Origin: Pelargonium tetragonum
Lineage: Eukaryota; Streptophyta; Magnoliopsida; Geraniales; Geraniaceae
NCBI GenBank assembly: GCA_036897445.1
Contig: JAYMTL010000103.1
Location: forward strand, 1-64,000
Direction of reading: 5' to 3'
Length of the DNA: 64,000 bases
This document shows, in pieces, positions 36,240-49,119 of the stretch (its first letter is position 1; each line of letters starts with the position of its first letter). The notes below the pieces were generated by a model. The model saw only the letters and a program-made list of their open reading frames with translations, was not told where the DNA came from and made no database searches. Position numbers and translations under genes: made by a program.

Positions 36240-37930
36240 TATTCATACTCTGTATCATAGCTTGTTTCTTAAGAAGAAAGTTATGATGAATAAGAAACAA
36301 GCTATGCAAAGAGTACGGCTTATTAGGCGGGGATCGTAAAGACTCGTAGGAAAAGGTATGATACGGATAGGGATACAGAATCTTGGTACAAGTACAGCTC
36401 TAGGGAATAGAGGATAACTCTTTACCAAAATAGGTAAGATAGCTGCAAGATATAGAAAAAGCTACAGATAGAGAAGATATGGCCCACAAGAAAGAAAGCT
36501 ATACATTTCCCTAGCCAGTTAACAAAGGAGTCAGTTTAAGTAAAGCCATTTTGAGAAGAAATTATCTTGTTGCAGAATCCTTTGATTTCGAGGGCTTCTT
36601 ATTATAAAAGTGTAAAACTGAGGAATTAAACATCGCATAGGTTCCATCTGCAACTGTATTGGACTTCCCTTGCTTTTGACTCTACTTGCTAAAGGATAGC
36701 TTTTGCTATTGACCTACACTCGCACCCTCTTTCTATAAGCTGCACTAGCTGTTCCTATAGCCGCACTAGGCCTAGAAAGCATTGACCTTGACAGCTAGGA
36801 ATTGCTACACTCGTTCCATGCCTACTTTGTTCTAATTCATCTAATCCTTAACACCCAACCAAACTATAAACCCAACTCCTTAGAACTCTCTAAGAAAGAT
36901 AACTGGAATAACACAGCCCTCTGAAATAGAATGTCCTCAACTCATCTTGCGAATTTGTCCACATCGGTCTTTCCGAACAATTCCTAACCTATGAATTGAG
37001 ACAATGGAGGTACTTTTGCAGGGTGTACCAACCGAACTATCAATCCACTTCCGGTCAATTTCCTAACCTTGCTTTTTGTATTCTGTAAACCAACTAATTT
37101 CATTCCTGCACAACCTCTTGCTCAAGAAGTCGAACATGCTAAGCCGCAAACTCTAAAAGATAAGGAACTCTGCTCTCAAGCCATACTTCCCTAACACAGC
37201 AGGCTTTCCCTCATGACAAGAACAGTTACAGAAGAGCTAATACCAAGGAATTTGAACTCCTTTTCTAAAATAGTTACACTTAAAGAACTTCTAATCTAAG
37301 ATAATTATGAGTAAAACAAATAGAATCTAGAATCAGTTAGCCTAAAAATCCTTTAGCTACACCGGCAGATAGAGCTCCCAACCAGGAAAGTTCCTCTAAG
37401 CTCATGTATCTATCTTATCCTCCATCAAATGAAAGAGCTTACAAAGAATTAAGAGACTTTCACTTAGAAAGACTAAGGGAATATCAAGCTACAGAATAAC
37501 TAATACTCGGATTTCTAGTTAAAGCGAAAGAACTAATCTGTACAACTTTTACAAAGTTTTCTTTGGGAAAGCACAAAACCAGGGTCGTCATAGCAAATTC
37601 CCAAAAGCACCGCTTAATAGCTACACCTAAATCCATTAGCTGCAAACTACTAAGCAACAAAGCTTAATAAATAATAGGGTTCCATATCTAGCTTAGGACT
37701 ATACTATCAAGGAAAGAATTGACTAATTCTTTAACGCTTATCCCATTAGTTCTTAAACAGCTAAACAGATACGGCTTACAAGCGGATAAGTTCATTTTTG
37801 AGATACTCATCAAATAGGGTTGTGCCTAGTGCGGTGTAGTGAAACAAGAAAGATATACCTAATACCTGGGGGCTTCTAAACTAATTGAGAATGAAAGAGG
37901 TATCAAAAGTGCTTTTCCTATCTTAGAAAG
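36240..37930. other. Texture island: no gene, few palindromic motifs
   Basis: Over about 1.7 kb the short GGRNYCC-type motif that fills the rest of the window is sparse and weak. Sequence is instead built from words such as AGCTAAAG, CTTGCT, CCTAACC and TGCACTAGC, with a pyrimidine-rich section around 36650-37100. This resembles ordinary plant mitochondrial intergenic DNA. No open frame above about 60 codons and no recognisable gene, tRNA or foreign element was seen. It may be a later arrival that the motif process has not yet saturated. Confidence 0.45.
36246..36315. repeat. Large imperfect inverted repeat (stem-loop)
   Basis: CATAGCTTGTTTCTTA at 36256-36271 is the exact reverse complement of 36291-36306, a 16-bp perfect stem. 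Beyond a 4-bp mismatch block, TACTCT (36246-36251) pairs with AGAGTA (about 36310-36315). The loop is 19 nt of A/G-rich sequence. It stands at the left edge of a 1.7-kb region of different texture. It could be a processing hairpin, a recombination remnant or an element end; no matching structure was found at the right edge. Confidence 0.8.
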
Positions 37931-40900
37931 AAGATGTTATATATTATAGGAAGTCCCTTACTCATTTTTATAACCCGTTTATCTACGGAATTACACAGTT
38001 ACAAACCAAGTGTAGAACCCGCCTTAGCTTTTTTCTTGTGTTAGTTTAAGAAAGAAGCGTTCTTTTAGTTGATAAGCCTAAACGGAAGAGAAAGGTATAT
38101 TCCTCTTATTTCTAAGAAGTGATTTTTACTGAATTGTGTAAATAAGAGTTATAGAAGCTCTAAGCACAATAAATGGGTTTTTTATATGCTTTTCATTTAG
38201 ATTCATGGAAAAGGTTTTCTCTTATCTCAAGGCCCTCTTTTTGTAAATTCTTTGCTGATTCTATAAAAGGTAACCCGATCCCAACTTATTTAGGGCTATC
38301 TTGTATAAAAAATGTCTTTCAAGGACAGGGATGTTCCCTTATAAGGATTCCTGTTAACCCCTCCTTTTTAGATACTAAGTTATTCTACCAACTTTTATAT
38401 ATTATCTAACTAATACTTACTGAAAATTCCAAGTAAATTCGCATTTTATCAATTCTAGATGTAGAAAAAGGGAGTTTTAAGAGAACTACATGACGAGCAC
38501 CCATAAAAACCGGGGGCCGGGCCTTTTACTACTAAAAGGAGTCTTTTCTATAGGGGCTACCCTAAAACTAAAATCAATTAGTAATAAGAGTTGCTTTTTT
38601 TAAGTACGTTCTCCTGACAACAAAACCTGTTCTATGAGTTCATTTTCAATAGCTATCTCAAAGTCTAAAAAAACCTGAAAATTCGCTATTCGGTAAAGTG
38701 AGGCCTCCTTTTTTGAAAGTTACCGAAAAGGGAAAAACTTTTAATTAAATATGCCACAGCATAAACTAACTCCGGATTCTAATAGGGGATTCCTCCCTTT
38801 AAATATAAAGATAAATACACGAGTTTTGCCAAAGGAACTTTTAACAAAATTAAGGCTTTGCATTAAAAATTTTTAAGGAGTATTGAATGCCTCAAATTTC
38901 TTCTGCTCTCCTGCTGGGAAAGAGTAAAAGAGAGGGTTGTATAAGAGTTTTGCCCCAGCCACTAAAGAGAAATATAAGAACGAACGCCCAAATTGAGTAG
39001 CAAAGTACCCTAACTTTTGGTTCTGGGTGGTTTTGTCAAACGAGAGTAAGTATAAAAAAACTGACTAGCATTGTTTGTTTTTTAAGGGGTATAAAAACCC
39101 TTGAAACAATGGATTCTGGGCTAGAAAAGAACTAGGAATTATAATTAATGGCTTATCAGCAATAAAAAGGGGGGTTCAAAAAGTTGAGTTAAGACAAGGA
39201 ACTTTCCTCTACTATCTGAAGTGCTATAATGTAAATATTTCAATTTTAGTGTGAATCCTTAAGAAGTGCGCTTGTTTAGGAACTTGATCATAGACTGAGT
39301 TATTTTGACAGGCCCTTTTTTGTTAAAACAGTAAGTGTATGAAGATTGGAATCAGTATCTATTCTGTAGGGAATACTTAATTCCTCGTTTTTTATTTTTA
39401 TATAGAAGCCCGTCTATTTGGGATTGGAAAGCTTAGAGAAGATAAATCGAATGAGTAAGGAAAAACTAGGTACCAGCATCCCTTGAGAGTATTACGTTTT
39501 TGTTTTTAAGTAATTAAGGACGCGCGGTTTCTTTTAAAAATAGGATAAGATCCTCAGAGTTACTCGGCTAGACTACAAAACAAGGATTCTGCAGCCAAAG
39601 AAAGCTAAACGAGAACCCATTTTTAGTTAAAAGCTTTTTCATGTCAAAAAAAAAGTTAAGGCATTTCCTTGTAACAAGCATGCTCTTGATAACTTATTTT
39701 ATCCGACTTTTTTCAGGACTATCTCGTTATGTCCATGTAATTGGTAGAAAAGAGACACCTTTTAGAATGTTGGAAGTAGAGTATTCTAGTTGAGAAAGCA
39801 TACGTTTATATCCGGATTTTTAAATATCAAAAGCTACCGAGTTCTGTACAGGGATTTTTCGTTACAAGTCAAGGCATAAGTCTGTAAATTCTTAGGCCTT
39901 CCCGCATTAAGCTTAACCGAGAATTTGTGGTTATTTCTCTGTTACCCTTTCTAGGTGGCACCAGGTTTCCAGTATGTGATATCGCGGCCCAAGGTCAGTG
40001 GACAGTATTTTATGTAGGTCATTTAGTATTTAGCTTTTTATTCCAGCCAATAAAATTTTTTAGCAACGCATTTGGGATATAAAGTGCGTTAAGGGAGTCT
40101 CCCCTATTTGTATTCCATATAAGGCATAGAACCTGAACTTTATTACAACGAAAACAAAGAAAGGGGGAACTGACTTTTTTTCTTATTAGATCAGAGCTTG
40201 GGAACTATAAAAAGGAAAAGTTGCTCTATAAACACGCGATTTGAACTTACCGTATTTTTAGTACTTGAGCTTTAATTTACGCCGTAAGTAATAGGGACCT
40301 CTAACCCTTTGATACTTCTTGACTCGAGGACTCCAGGAAATTTTTCTTAATCCCTTACCTAAGTGATTTCGGGAAGGGCAGGAGACAAATAGCAGGGGCA
40401 AGGTTTATTTTATAGTTTCGAATTTGTTCCTGTTAAGAAAAAAGAAGCGATTTCTCAAGCATAACCCCCTTAAAAGTGAAGTAGTTTAGGTCTCCTGGCT
40501 TAAGTAGTAAACCCTAAATTTTCAATAGGATTCTCAAAAGATATCTATATAGAATTTGCCAGACTATCGCTTTGATACCGCATTTAAAGTAGAGGAACTT
40601 TTAGTAAAAAGGCGATAAACCTTGCAATAGCTTATCCATAGTCTATTGTGTTATTAAGGAGCGATATAAAAACTTTTCTTTAAGCGTTACCTTTTATTAC
40701 AAAAATTTCGGGGCAGAATTTCCTCTTGCTTTTTCAAGAAAACTAATACAAAGTGTTCCCTTCTATTTCTATGCAGCGAGATCCAGCAGCCCCTTCTCCC
40801 TTTTAAGTATTTATATTGAGAGTAGTGATACATTACATAAAAAATAGCCTAAAGAAACCCAATAATGAGTATTCTACTAAATCCCTTGGCAATTCCCAGT

Positions 40901-41080
40901 CTGCCGCATGGCATGTTAGCTGTTTTCATGATCTAAGGGTATAATGAGTTAACGTCATACAAAAATAGGGTTTCTTTTCTTGTTTACATATATCAATTTT
41001 GAATTTCTTTTATTAACAAAATATTGCTTCTCTCTTCATATGTCTTATATAAGATGAGATTCCTCACTAAAAAGAATTTC
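37931..41080. other. Gene-free interval
   Basis: A 78-codon frame at 38173-38409 is unrecognised. Motif density is high. A weak family R core match lies at 40930. Confidence 0.5.
40930..40965 (+). repeat. Possible short match to repeat family R
   Basis: GGGTATAATGAGTTAACGTCATAC resembles the family core (TATAATG-AGTTAAC). Only the core is recognisable, and the flanks do not clearly continue the match, so chance in AT-rich DNA is possible. Confidence 0.2.
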
Positions 41081-42130
41081 AACACACCCTCGGATCTCTA
41101 AATTCTGTACCATTCCACGACTATCTTCCTCTGATTTTAGACTCTCCTCATTCTATTCTTTTGATTTGCTGTTATCGTAAGAGTTTATAGATCTCCCACG
41201 AGGACCTTTAGATGGTTTTGAAGTGGTTGGATATACTCAAAGTACTTCCTATTACTTTAGGGATCCCCCGAGGTTCTAGGGTTTCCATTTTAGAGCTTTC
41301 AAGACGAAGACTCTTTTTATAAAGTGCTCCACGTCTCTGATCTATAGATACAATATAGATGTAGGATATTGAGCGACCATATAGATCTTAATAGTCGTAT
41401 TGATGAGTTCTTTACCTTCATATCTTTGAGACAATCCGCCTCCTTTGACCCTAACATATGTCTCACTTGGATTAATGATATGAAACGAAACTGAGTTACC
41501 TCTATCTTCTTTTCATTATATTCAGAGGGGATAGGGATCGCAGGGCAAAAAGTGAATTCCATTTCGGGGAAAGTCCGGGCAAAAAAAGGTCCTTATAAAT
41601 TAAGCAAGTATACTCAAGGAGCATTCTAAATCACGTAAGTTTATTAGCACATCCGGCCTTTTTGGTCATAAGCGTAGGTATTTGAAAAACTCAAAGTTCA
41701 GTACTCGATCTAGAGCAGCTTCGCCTCTGTAAGCCTTTAGTGCATGGGTATCTTTTTTGTTGTAAAAAGCCGCCCACTACAAAGACTCTATTTTTTCCCG
41801 AGCTCCCAACTCCAAGGTCTTATCTGTTTGCTTCTGTTGGCATAATTAGTACTCAGTTCTGTTGTAGTAAAATTTGCTGTATGGGTCGTCGTGTCCCAAC
41901 CCCAGAAGGAGTAAATAAAAGTTTAGAGTTTCTATCTGAACTTAAGAAAATCCAGCAAAAAGGAAGGAGGGAATTTAGACACAACAAGCGTTTCAGAAGA
42001 AATTTCATTCCTGCCTGTAAAATCTTTCCTACATGACCTTGAGTTTTTGTCCATGGAATACCTGCTTCGTTTAAAAGAAATTTGGGCGATTCAATCAAAT
42101 TTACAGAAAGAAATTCTCCATTTATTGTTT
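41081..42130. other. Less motif-dense island with the longest overlapping frames
   Basis: Frames at 41740-42036 (+, 98 codons, basic C-terminal half) and 41853-42098 (-, 81 codons) overlap, so at most one could be real; neither is recognised. On the minus strand between about 41350 and 41080 another frame runs with few stops and encodes a hydrophilic Ser/Lys/Glu-rich stretch, suggesting a possible decayed coding piece of unknown origin. Confidence 0.25.
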
Positions 42131-43119
42131 TTTATTTTGTCATATATTATTTAATACTTCAGTATCCGGCTACCCCTATACCTTATTATTTTTCTTTTAC
42201 TAGGCTATGAACTTCATTTCAAATTTACTTGCAATCTACTAAAAAAAGCTATATATCTATTATAAGATAGTTGACACTAGAATTGAAAACCCTTAAACCC
42301 CCCTTCATATTTAACAAAACTCTTGCTTGAGATGTTACCGAAACATAATTATAATTTTCACCAGGCCAGTCTTGCAAATCAATTTTCTTTGGAAGGAAAA
42401 ATCGTAATATCCAGTGTCTCATAAAGCTTAGAGATGCTCCGAAACGCACAGGTTTTTAAAGAGAGTGTAAAGAAAAGATAATCAGAGTAGGCCGCGGGGA
42501 AACCTCTGCCAAAAAGGCATAAAAATCTAGCTACAAAGAGGAACTCCAGGGAATATATTAGTGTTATAGTATATGGGTTTGGGTAGCATAAAGTATAAAA
42601 GTATATTAGGTACTATTATACAGTGAGTAGTAACTAAGCCTCCATTCCTTGCACAAAGCAAAACCCTGGTTTTATATATAGACAGGTATCTATTATTAGT
42701 CCAATGGAAACTGCACGGTACTTAATTTGTAATAAAGATATGGGATTCCCTTAAGTATTATAAAAAGAAAGTCTCTTAGTAAGTAATTGGTTTATAGGAA
42801 CCCGCTCTGTAGTCCTAGATCCGTTGTATATATCTAGGCTGGTAGAAGACATAAAAGCCCCAAGGATTAGCTTATATTTTTCTCATTTCTAAGTTAAAAG
42901 GGCACCCTCTAACAACGTTAAGTAAAAACCCCAGAAAAATCTCTAGTATTTCAGAGTAGGATTAAGCCCCCTAAAAGTCTTCTTTTACCTTTTGTGATGA
43001 GCTTCAAAAACTTTTCAATGAGGACCCAGTGTTGAATCCCCTTTAAATTTTAATCTAGTATAGTACTATCTAGGAATTTCTTTCACTTTTTGCCTGCTCT
43101 TCAAGTGGGTTTCCTTTTC

Positions 43120-43200
43120 CAGATACTGAGATTCGAACCTATTGCATTTCTATTAGATTCACGTTGATCTAATATTGGGAGAATTGCCCTTGCTCTAATA
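43120..43200 (-). pseudogene. tRNA-like element with long hairpin in variable-arm position
   Basis: On the minus strand the order is GAGC (D-stem-like, 43192-43195), a GGG-CAATTCT-CCC hairpin, a perfect 8-bp hairpin TATTAGAT/ATCTAATA with 8-nt loop (43151-43174), then T loop TTCGAAT (43131-43137) flanked by ATAGG and CTCAG. This order imitates a class II tRNA with an unusually strong variable arm. However, the putative anticodon loop lacks the invariant T33, the T stem is imperfect and the acceptor ends are not found. It could be a decayed Ser/Leu tRNA or a chance combination of a hairpin and a T-loop-like word. Confidence 0.3.
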
Positions 43201-45359
43201 GACAATTGCGTACACTATGAACTCGCAAGATACAAGATAAGTGTTTTTCTATTTAAGCGATTCTATTAGCATTGGTTGTTCTTGATAAAAATGACAAGTA
43301 AAGATCAAGATTTTTTTCCCAATTCTAAAAAGAAGGATAGAATAAGTTCAAAATCTGTACATAATAAGGGAATCCCGTAAAGTTTTCTGTGTAGTGACTA
43401 GAGCATTTAAGGGTGTTTTTCTTACCTTTGCTGATTAGACAAAAAAACTTTTTCATGGCTTTAATACTCCGTTAGTTTTTCTCGAATATACCTAGTAGAC
43501 TCCTATAAAATATCCGTGGAATTCCTCTTATCTAGATGTTAGGAAATTCGTTGGATCAAAAGAGTACTTTGGCGGCAAAGCACTTTTTTTAGAAGGCCTT
43601 TGTTATTAGGAATTCTATGGATAAAATCTTGAAAAAATGTGTCCTTGGTAAAAAGCCGCGTGATAGATTCGTATAACTAGTGAGTACTGTTTAGAAACAT
43701 TTTTTGTAATAGATTAGAGTTAGTCAAGAATAAGAGAGCTGCAAAAACTGAACCTTTATAAGGAGTCTCACCGGCCTATTCCAGAGGACCCGGTTTTTTA
43801 TAGCATGTGCTGGTAACTGGATTTTTCATATATGGTTACCGTGTTTAGAACCGAGTTATAGCACTCCCTTTAATTAAGTATCGAATAGAGGAAAATAGAC
43901 TACTTGTTACTTTTTGGATTTCGACTCTAGGAAACTTCTTCAAAAAGAGTCACAATTAAGAACTCTTTAATCGGGCTCAAAGATTAGAGTATTTTAAGCA
44001 ACTATGAATTCCTTAGGCTACTACACAAGAATACAAAAATGAGTATACGATACATTGCTTTCGAATAAGGATTTTCTTAATTCTTAGGAATATAGGTGCC
44101 CTTGACGAGCGGGTCCTTGTAGTATCTTTCCGTACACAAGAGGGTTAAAAGTCTAATTTCGTTAAAGATAAGAACTGCTGCTCGATATTTGCAGGGAAGG
44201 CCTTTAGGTTTAATGTTTTATATACGTGTTCTCCCAGGGACTCCCCCGCTTTAGAAAAAGCTAGTTAGTAGGATTTGCTTACTCTACATGTAAGAATATA
44301 TATATATAGAAGCGAAGAATTCATTTGAATAGGTGGTTTTTCTAATTAGGGTCGGAAAGAACTATTTACAAGTTGAAAGATGTAAACCTTAGATTTTTAT
44401 AATATAGGATACCCTTTTTACAAGGCTTGGAAACTTAGCTTTTAGATTAGTGCTATAATCGAGAGAGTAGCTATGGAGACCCTAAGCAAACCGGACCGAA
44501 ATTTTGTAAAGAAGAGTAAATCAACCCATAACTGGCACCTATCTACTAAGTGAATTAAAATGTTTTAAGTCCGGGATCCCCCCGTTCTTTTTTAGTAACA
44601 CCCTTCTTTCTGTCTATAGAGCTTACCACCCTCTTAAGTTTTAAGTTGAGACCAGGTAATGTAATTAATCAAGACGCTCCAATATCTTTAATGTTGCTTT
44701 AATGAGGAAATACTTAGCTGTAAAACAAACAACTATATAGACGATATATAAGTGCAATCCGTATTTTAGTAGCTTTTATGAACCAATTCTAGCTAGCTAT
44801 TGTACTCTTACTTTAATATACTCAAAAATTTCTTTTTATATAAGTAAATCCCTGTCTAAAGTCAACGCGGACTGCCTCTCATTTTCTAAATTTATTAGAT
44901 ATATCAAGTAGAATAACTAACTAAACGCAAAAAGATTATGTACGCAGTAAGATAAGCCGGTTGTAGCCCACTTGAGGATAGTAAACTGAAAATTCTAGTG
45001 AGAAACACAAAACTTAGTTCTTTATCTCTTTCTTAGATGAAAGCGGATTTGTTAGGATTTCTTTTGTATTCTGAAGCTGCCTTACGAACCCCATCTTACA
45101 AGAGCTCTTGGTTAATGAAATTTCTTGGGGTCATTTGTCCATTACTGAATAGGAGCTCTTTCGGGCATGTTCATGCATATATTTGTATTAAAACGGGATC
45201 ACTTTACCGGGATTTACCTTGCTTTCATTATCCCTTTTGCTGTAGATTACACTGGTTATATACACCGAGACCCCTTAAGTTAATGTATCTCCCTTAATTC
45301 GCTAATTTTAATAAAAAACTAACCTAAACAAGACATATCTAAGATGGCTCACTTTTTGT

Positions 45360-45425
45360 ATAAGAGGTTTCGAACCCTTGAATGTTCCTAGAAAAACTGT
45401 GTCTTATAATTTCAGCTTTCTTTCC
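45360..45425 (-). pseudogene. Possible tRNA T-arm fragment
   Basis: On the minus strand AAGGG-TTCGAAA-CCTCT (T loop 45368-45374) resembles a T arm with partial stem pairing. A GAAAGC word about 40 nt upstream would be at class II distance for a D arm, but no anticodon arm closes between them. This is weak evidence. Confidence 0.22.
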
Positions 45426-45749
45426 AAAAGGCGGATCCTAACTGAGCTGAGCTGCTTTTGCTTTATGAGGTACATCAAACTTACAAGATTCCTTTGGTAT
45501 TTTAGTTACACTTAGGAGCTTCAATTAAAGGCCTCTAAGACTACCGGACTGTTCCTTTTGAATTATCAAGATCATAAGAATTTTTAGAATCTTTTATAAA
45601 AATTTGTTTGTTAAGTGGTAATTCATAGGGTTCCCTACGCAAGGTTTGCTAACGTCAATAAGGAGAATTTTGTTTCTAAAATAAGTAAAAGTCTTAATGG
45701 GTAAATGTACAGAAGTTTCTCTAGAAGACATCCTAGATACACGCATTAG

Positions 45750-45763
45750 AAAAAAAAAAAAAA
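45750..45763 (+). repeat. Homopolymer A14
   Basis: Fourteen consecutive A residues, the longest homopolymer noticed. A G9 run lies at 62414-62422 and a G7 run at 406-412. Lengths in assemblies may be unreliable. Confidence 0.9.
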
Positions 45764-46920
45764 GTACAATAGCAGGGACCCCTTTTATTAGATTAGAATA
45801 GAACGAGGTATTTCACAATTCTACCTTTTGTTTTACTGGGCTCGAAAAGAATGCAGAAGTTTCCTACTAAGTTGAAGTATTTTATATTGTAGAGTAAGAG
45901 GCTTCCATTTTCTGAGTTAATCCAAGTAATTTTAAGTAGAAGTACTCAATCTTCTTCAAAAAAAAAGAAGTAGGAAAAGTTTAGAGAAATGTAATGTAGG
46001 GTTTACCTTCAATGACAAAAAAACTAATATATAGGCTCTTAATCTACAGTACCGGCTTCACACCTACAGAACATGATGCGGGTTTAATAAATCTGGCACA
46101 AAGCACTGAGGAATATCCCTTACGAGACACTGACATCCAATTGCTCTTAAGAAACAAGAGTCCCTTAACCGTTTTTTACTTTACGAAACTTTAGGGTTCC
46201 CGGCAGGATAATTTACTATAAGAAAAGAGGGGAGAAGTCAAAGGCTAGGAGTATTGTTAAGATACGAGAGATTGTTCTCAATAAAATAGAGTTTCTAGCT
46301 TCGTCTAACTTCAAAAAAAGGGTTAAAGTAAGGTTATTTATACGAATGCATACTCTCCAAAAAGCGGGTAATTCCTATATAAATGTCAACCATTTATTGC
46401 TCGGGAATCCCTTTATTATAATGCAACAAAAGTCCTTTGAATTTTCTACCTATACTCTAATCTATTAGAGACTAAAATGACCTCTGCTACATTTACCATT
46501 AAATTAATTTGCTAACAGTAATCCAGCTGAGGAAAGAGGTGTAGGAGCTTCTTGTTAACTTTTACAACGATTTTGACTTTTTTCCAGAAGAGTTGAGTAT
46601 AATAAAGTCAAATAACAAAAACAAAGTTTAACTACTATATTAGATTAGAAATCCGTCCCTTTTCCTTGGTATTGATAAGTAGGAAATTGCTATGAAAAAA
46701 CTAATGTCCAGGTCTAAAAGATTTAGTCAATAAGTTTACCTTTTACAAGTTTACCGCAGACTTTGCTCCTTTTTTTCTTTAAAAAAGGTCCTGTAATGCT
46801 GTAATATTTAAAGTTTTTAAGTAGCCTTTCCATTTGACTAGAATTTTTAGTTAGATTCCTTGACTAAGTACCTTTCATCAGGGTGTATACTCATATCTCA
46901 AAAGCTACTTAGGGGATTAA

Positions 46921-46938
46921 AAAAGGGGATCGCTTGTA
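46921..46938 (+). repeat. Short palindromic motif, example
   Basis: AAAAGGGGATCGCTTGTA: an A-run head, a GATC-centred core and a CTTGTA tail. Confidence 0.55.
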
Positions 46939-47623
46939 AAAACTTTACAGGACTTATCTCGTTAAATAAATTTAGAAGCACTAACAAAAGTAAACTGATG
47001 CTATACTAAGGCAGTACTACAACTAAATATTAAGAGTCTCTCTCATTCTGGGAACCCCTAAACAAAAGAAATAAGGGAAATTGGGATAAAAATTATAAGA
47101 ATACCTAATTTAGCTTAAGTTGAGTTTTACCACGAAAAAAGGAATTTGCATACGCCTATTCCTCAGTTAAATGCATCCTAGTATATCTATATTTCTTAAT
47201 ACTAATCAGGTCCAGCTTATATCTTTATTAGCCCAATTGCGGCTTTTTGCTACCAAATAAAAATAGGTTATAGGAGCTTCACTATTGCATGCAAAGTCCC
47301 AAATAAGAGAAGAAGCTGTGTTGTTCCAAGCGAGGATAGATGAGGACTTTAATAAATAAAATGAAGTCAAATCCATAAGTTCACGAGATCACTAAAAAAC
47401 CTAAAGTGGCGTAATGCGGAGCTTGAGTAGGATCACTACCTATATAACTTTAAAAATATGGAGTCCTTCTTAATATTGATAAGGTATTCCTTTCTTAATT
47501 TTAAGCAGGCAGAAGTTCCAAGCCTAGACTCTTGTACCGAAGAGACCTAAACCTTTTAAGTGAAAAACTAAATTAGATTAAGAACGTTTTGACAGATTAA
47601 AAAAAAGATTGAGTACTATAAAT

Positions 47624-47640
47624 AAAGGGGTGCCTTTGTA
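47624..47640 (+). repeat. Short palindromic motif, example
   Basis: AAAGG-GGTG-CCTTT has perfect 5-bp arms followed by GTA. Confidence 0.6.
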
Positions 47641-48488
47641 ATGAGATATATAATAAAACTTTCAGACTGCGAAACTCTGTTACCCTACATACAGTTTAAC
47701 TAGCTGCCTGCGGATAGGATTCTGGTCCATATAAAAACAAGGCTTTCTCATATCATATATCAAAAAGCGGGACTCCTAATATAACTAGGGACGCTATTCA
47801 ATGTTAGCTCTTGTAGAAAGCCTTATATTGCCCATTTGCTAATAAACCTTATGGATACCTATGGAATCTTGGGTATGCCCGCGTAAATAGAAAGAGCAAA
47901 GCAATTAACTTCAAAAAACTACTGATGACCTACTGAAAAAAGCCAAGAAGATGGACGAATTAACAAAGTCTTAATGCACCTAGGTAGAGATTCTCAAGAT
48001 TTACTGCATTATCGGCCTCTTAATTACCAAAAATATGAGTACTAAACTGAAATTAAGTGCTTCCTGCGAAAGAAAAAAGTCAAACCCTGTTTAAGACATA
48101 ACATAGGTAAAAAGAAATTTAGAAAACTTTGCTGTAAAATTACCAGCGATTCTGAAGATATAAGCCCCCTTTTTATTTAACTAAAAGCGTCCCATAAACT
48201 AAAACAAAAGTGGCGTTCCTGCAGTTTACCTAGATTTCAATTTTTGCGAGAAAGCAGCTAATGTACAAGGGGTCTATTATCCCTGAGAATTTAGGAACAA
48301 AACAAGGAAAAGTTTTACCGAAGAAAGTAACCCCTATAAAAACTTAAATATCCTAATATCTACGCTTTTTACATTTACACAGGAATCTGTTACTGTTCTT
48401 CAGAGATTTTAACTTCGTAGGCTTTTTTCTGTAATAATATCGGTTATCGCTTAGACTTAGACAAACGGGGCAGGTAAAGCTTATACAG

Positions 48489-48507
48489 AAAAAGGGGTCC
48501 CTAGTTA
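48489..48507 (+). repeat. Short palindromic motif, example
   Basis: An A5 run, GGGGTCCC, then TAGTTA: the TAGT variant of the tail. Confidence 0.55.
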
Positions 48508-49102
48508 TCGTTCTCCCTAAGTAATTGGAAGTAGAATATTTTCTTGTAAATAATTTAGGGTTCTTTAGCTTTAGCAGGATTTGATCTGGGCTTAAAAGTC
48601 TGCAAAAGTATGGAGATATTATAAAAGAAAGTCAAAGTATTGAGTCCACTAGGATCCAGTATATAATAAGTAAAAGCCTCTCCCAGAGATTAAAACTTTA
48701 TTAAATTATCTAAGGCAGGACTTCCTTTAAGGTTTTGTACAAAGTCCTTACCTAGTCTATGTATACCTTTGCTTAATCTCTCTTCCCTTTTTGAGGAGTT
48801 CCTTTTATGTATTTTTCTGGATGAATCACAGGTAGAGCCGTCTATATCCTATATCAACTATCTCGTTTTGAACCGAAGACCTTTGCTTTTGTGTAGATGT
48901 GAAATAAAGTTCTAGGTATTTTAACTTTATAGTATAAATGAGAAGGCTGAGAGAGTACAAGTAAGTAAATAGAATAGGATTTTTTGAAGGCAGTTGAATT
49001 GAATGAAGTTTATTACAAAATATTTCAACAGTAACTTAAGTCTTTCCTTAAAAAAATACCAGTAGTATATGAGATACTAACAAGATAAAGGATAGGGGTA
49101 GG

Positions 49103-49119
49103 TATATATATATATATAT
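49103..49119. repeat. TA microsatellite
   Basis: An uninterrupted (TA)n run of 17 nt. Similar runs lie at 44296-44308 and 59761-59775. They are non-coding and likely length-variable. Confidence 0.9.

Noticed and set aside
40225-40285. GCGATTTGAACTTACC as a minus-strand tRNA relic
   Set aside because: The D-arm-like word is about 5 nt too close and stems fail; indistinguishable from chance.
41740-42036. 98-codon frame with a basic C-terminal half
   Set aside because: Overlaps an 81-codon minus-strand frame; neither shows a known domain. Kept only as a texture note.
45037-45297. 86-codon frame considered as an exon of a respiratory gene
   Set aside because: The translation does not match any nad, cox, cob, atp or ccm sequence I know.
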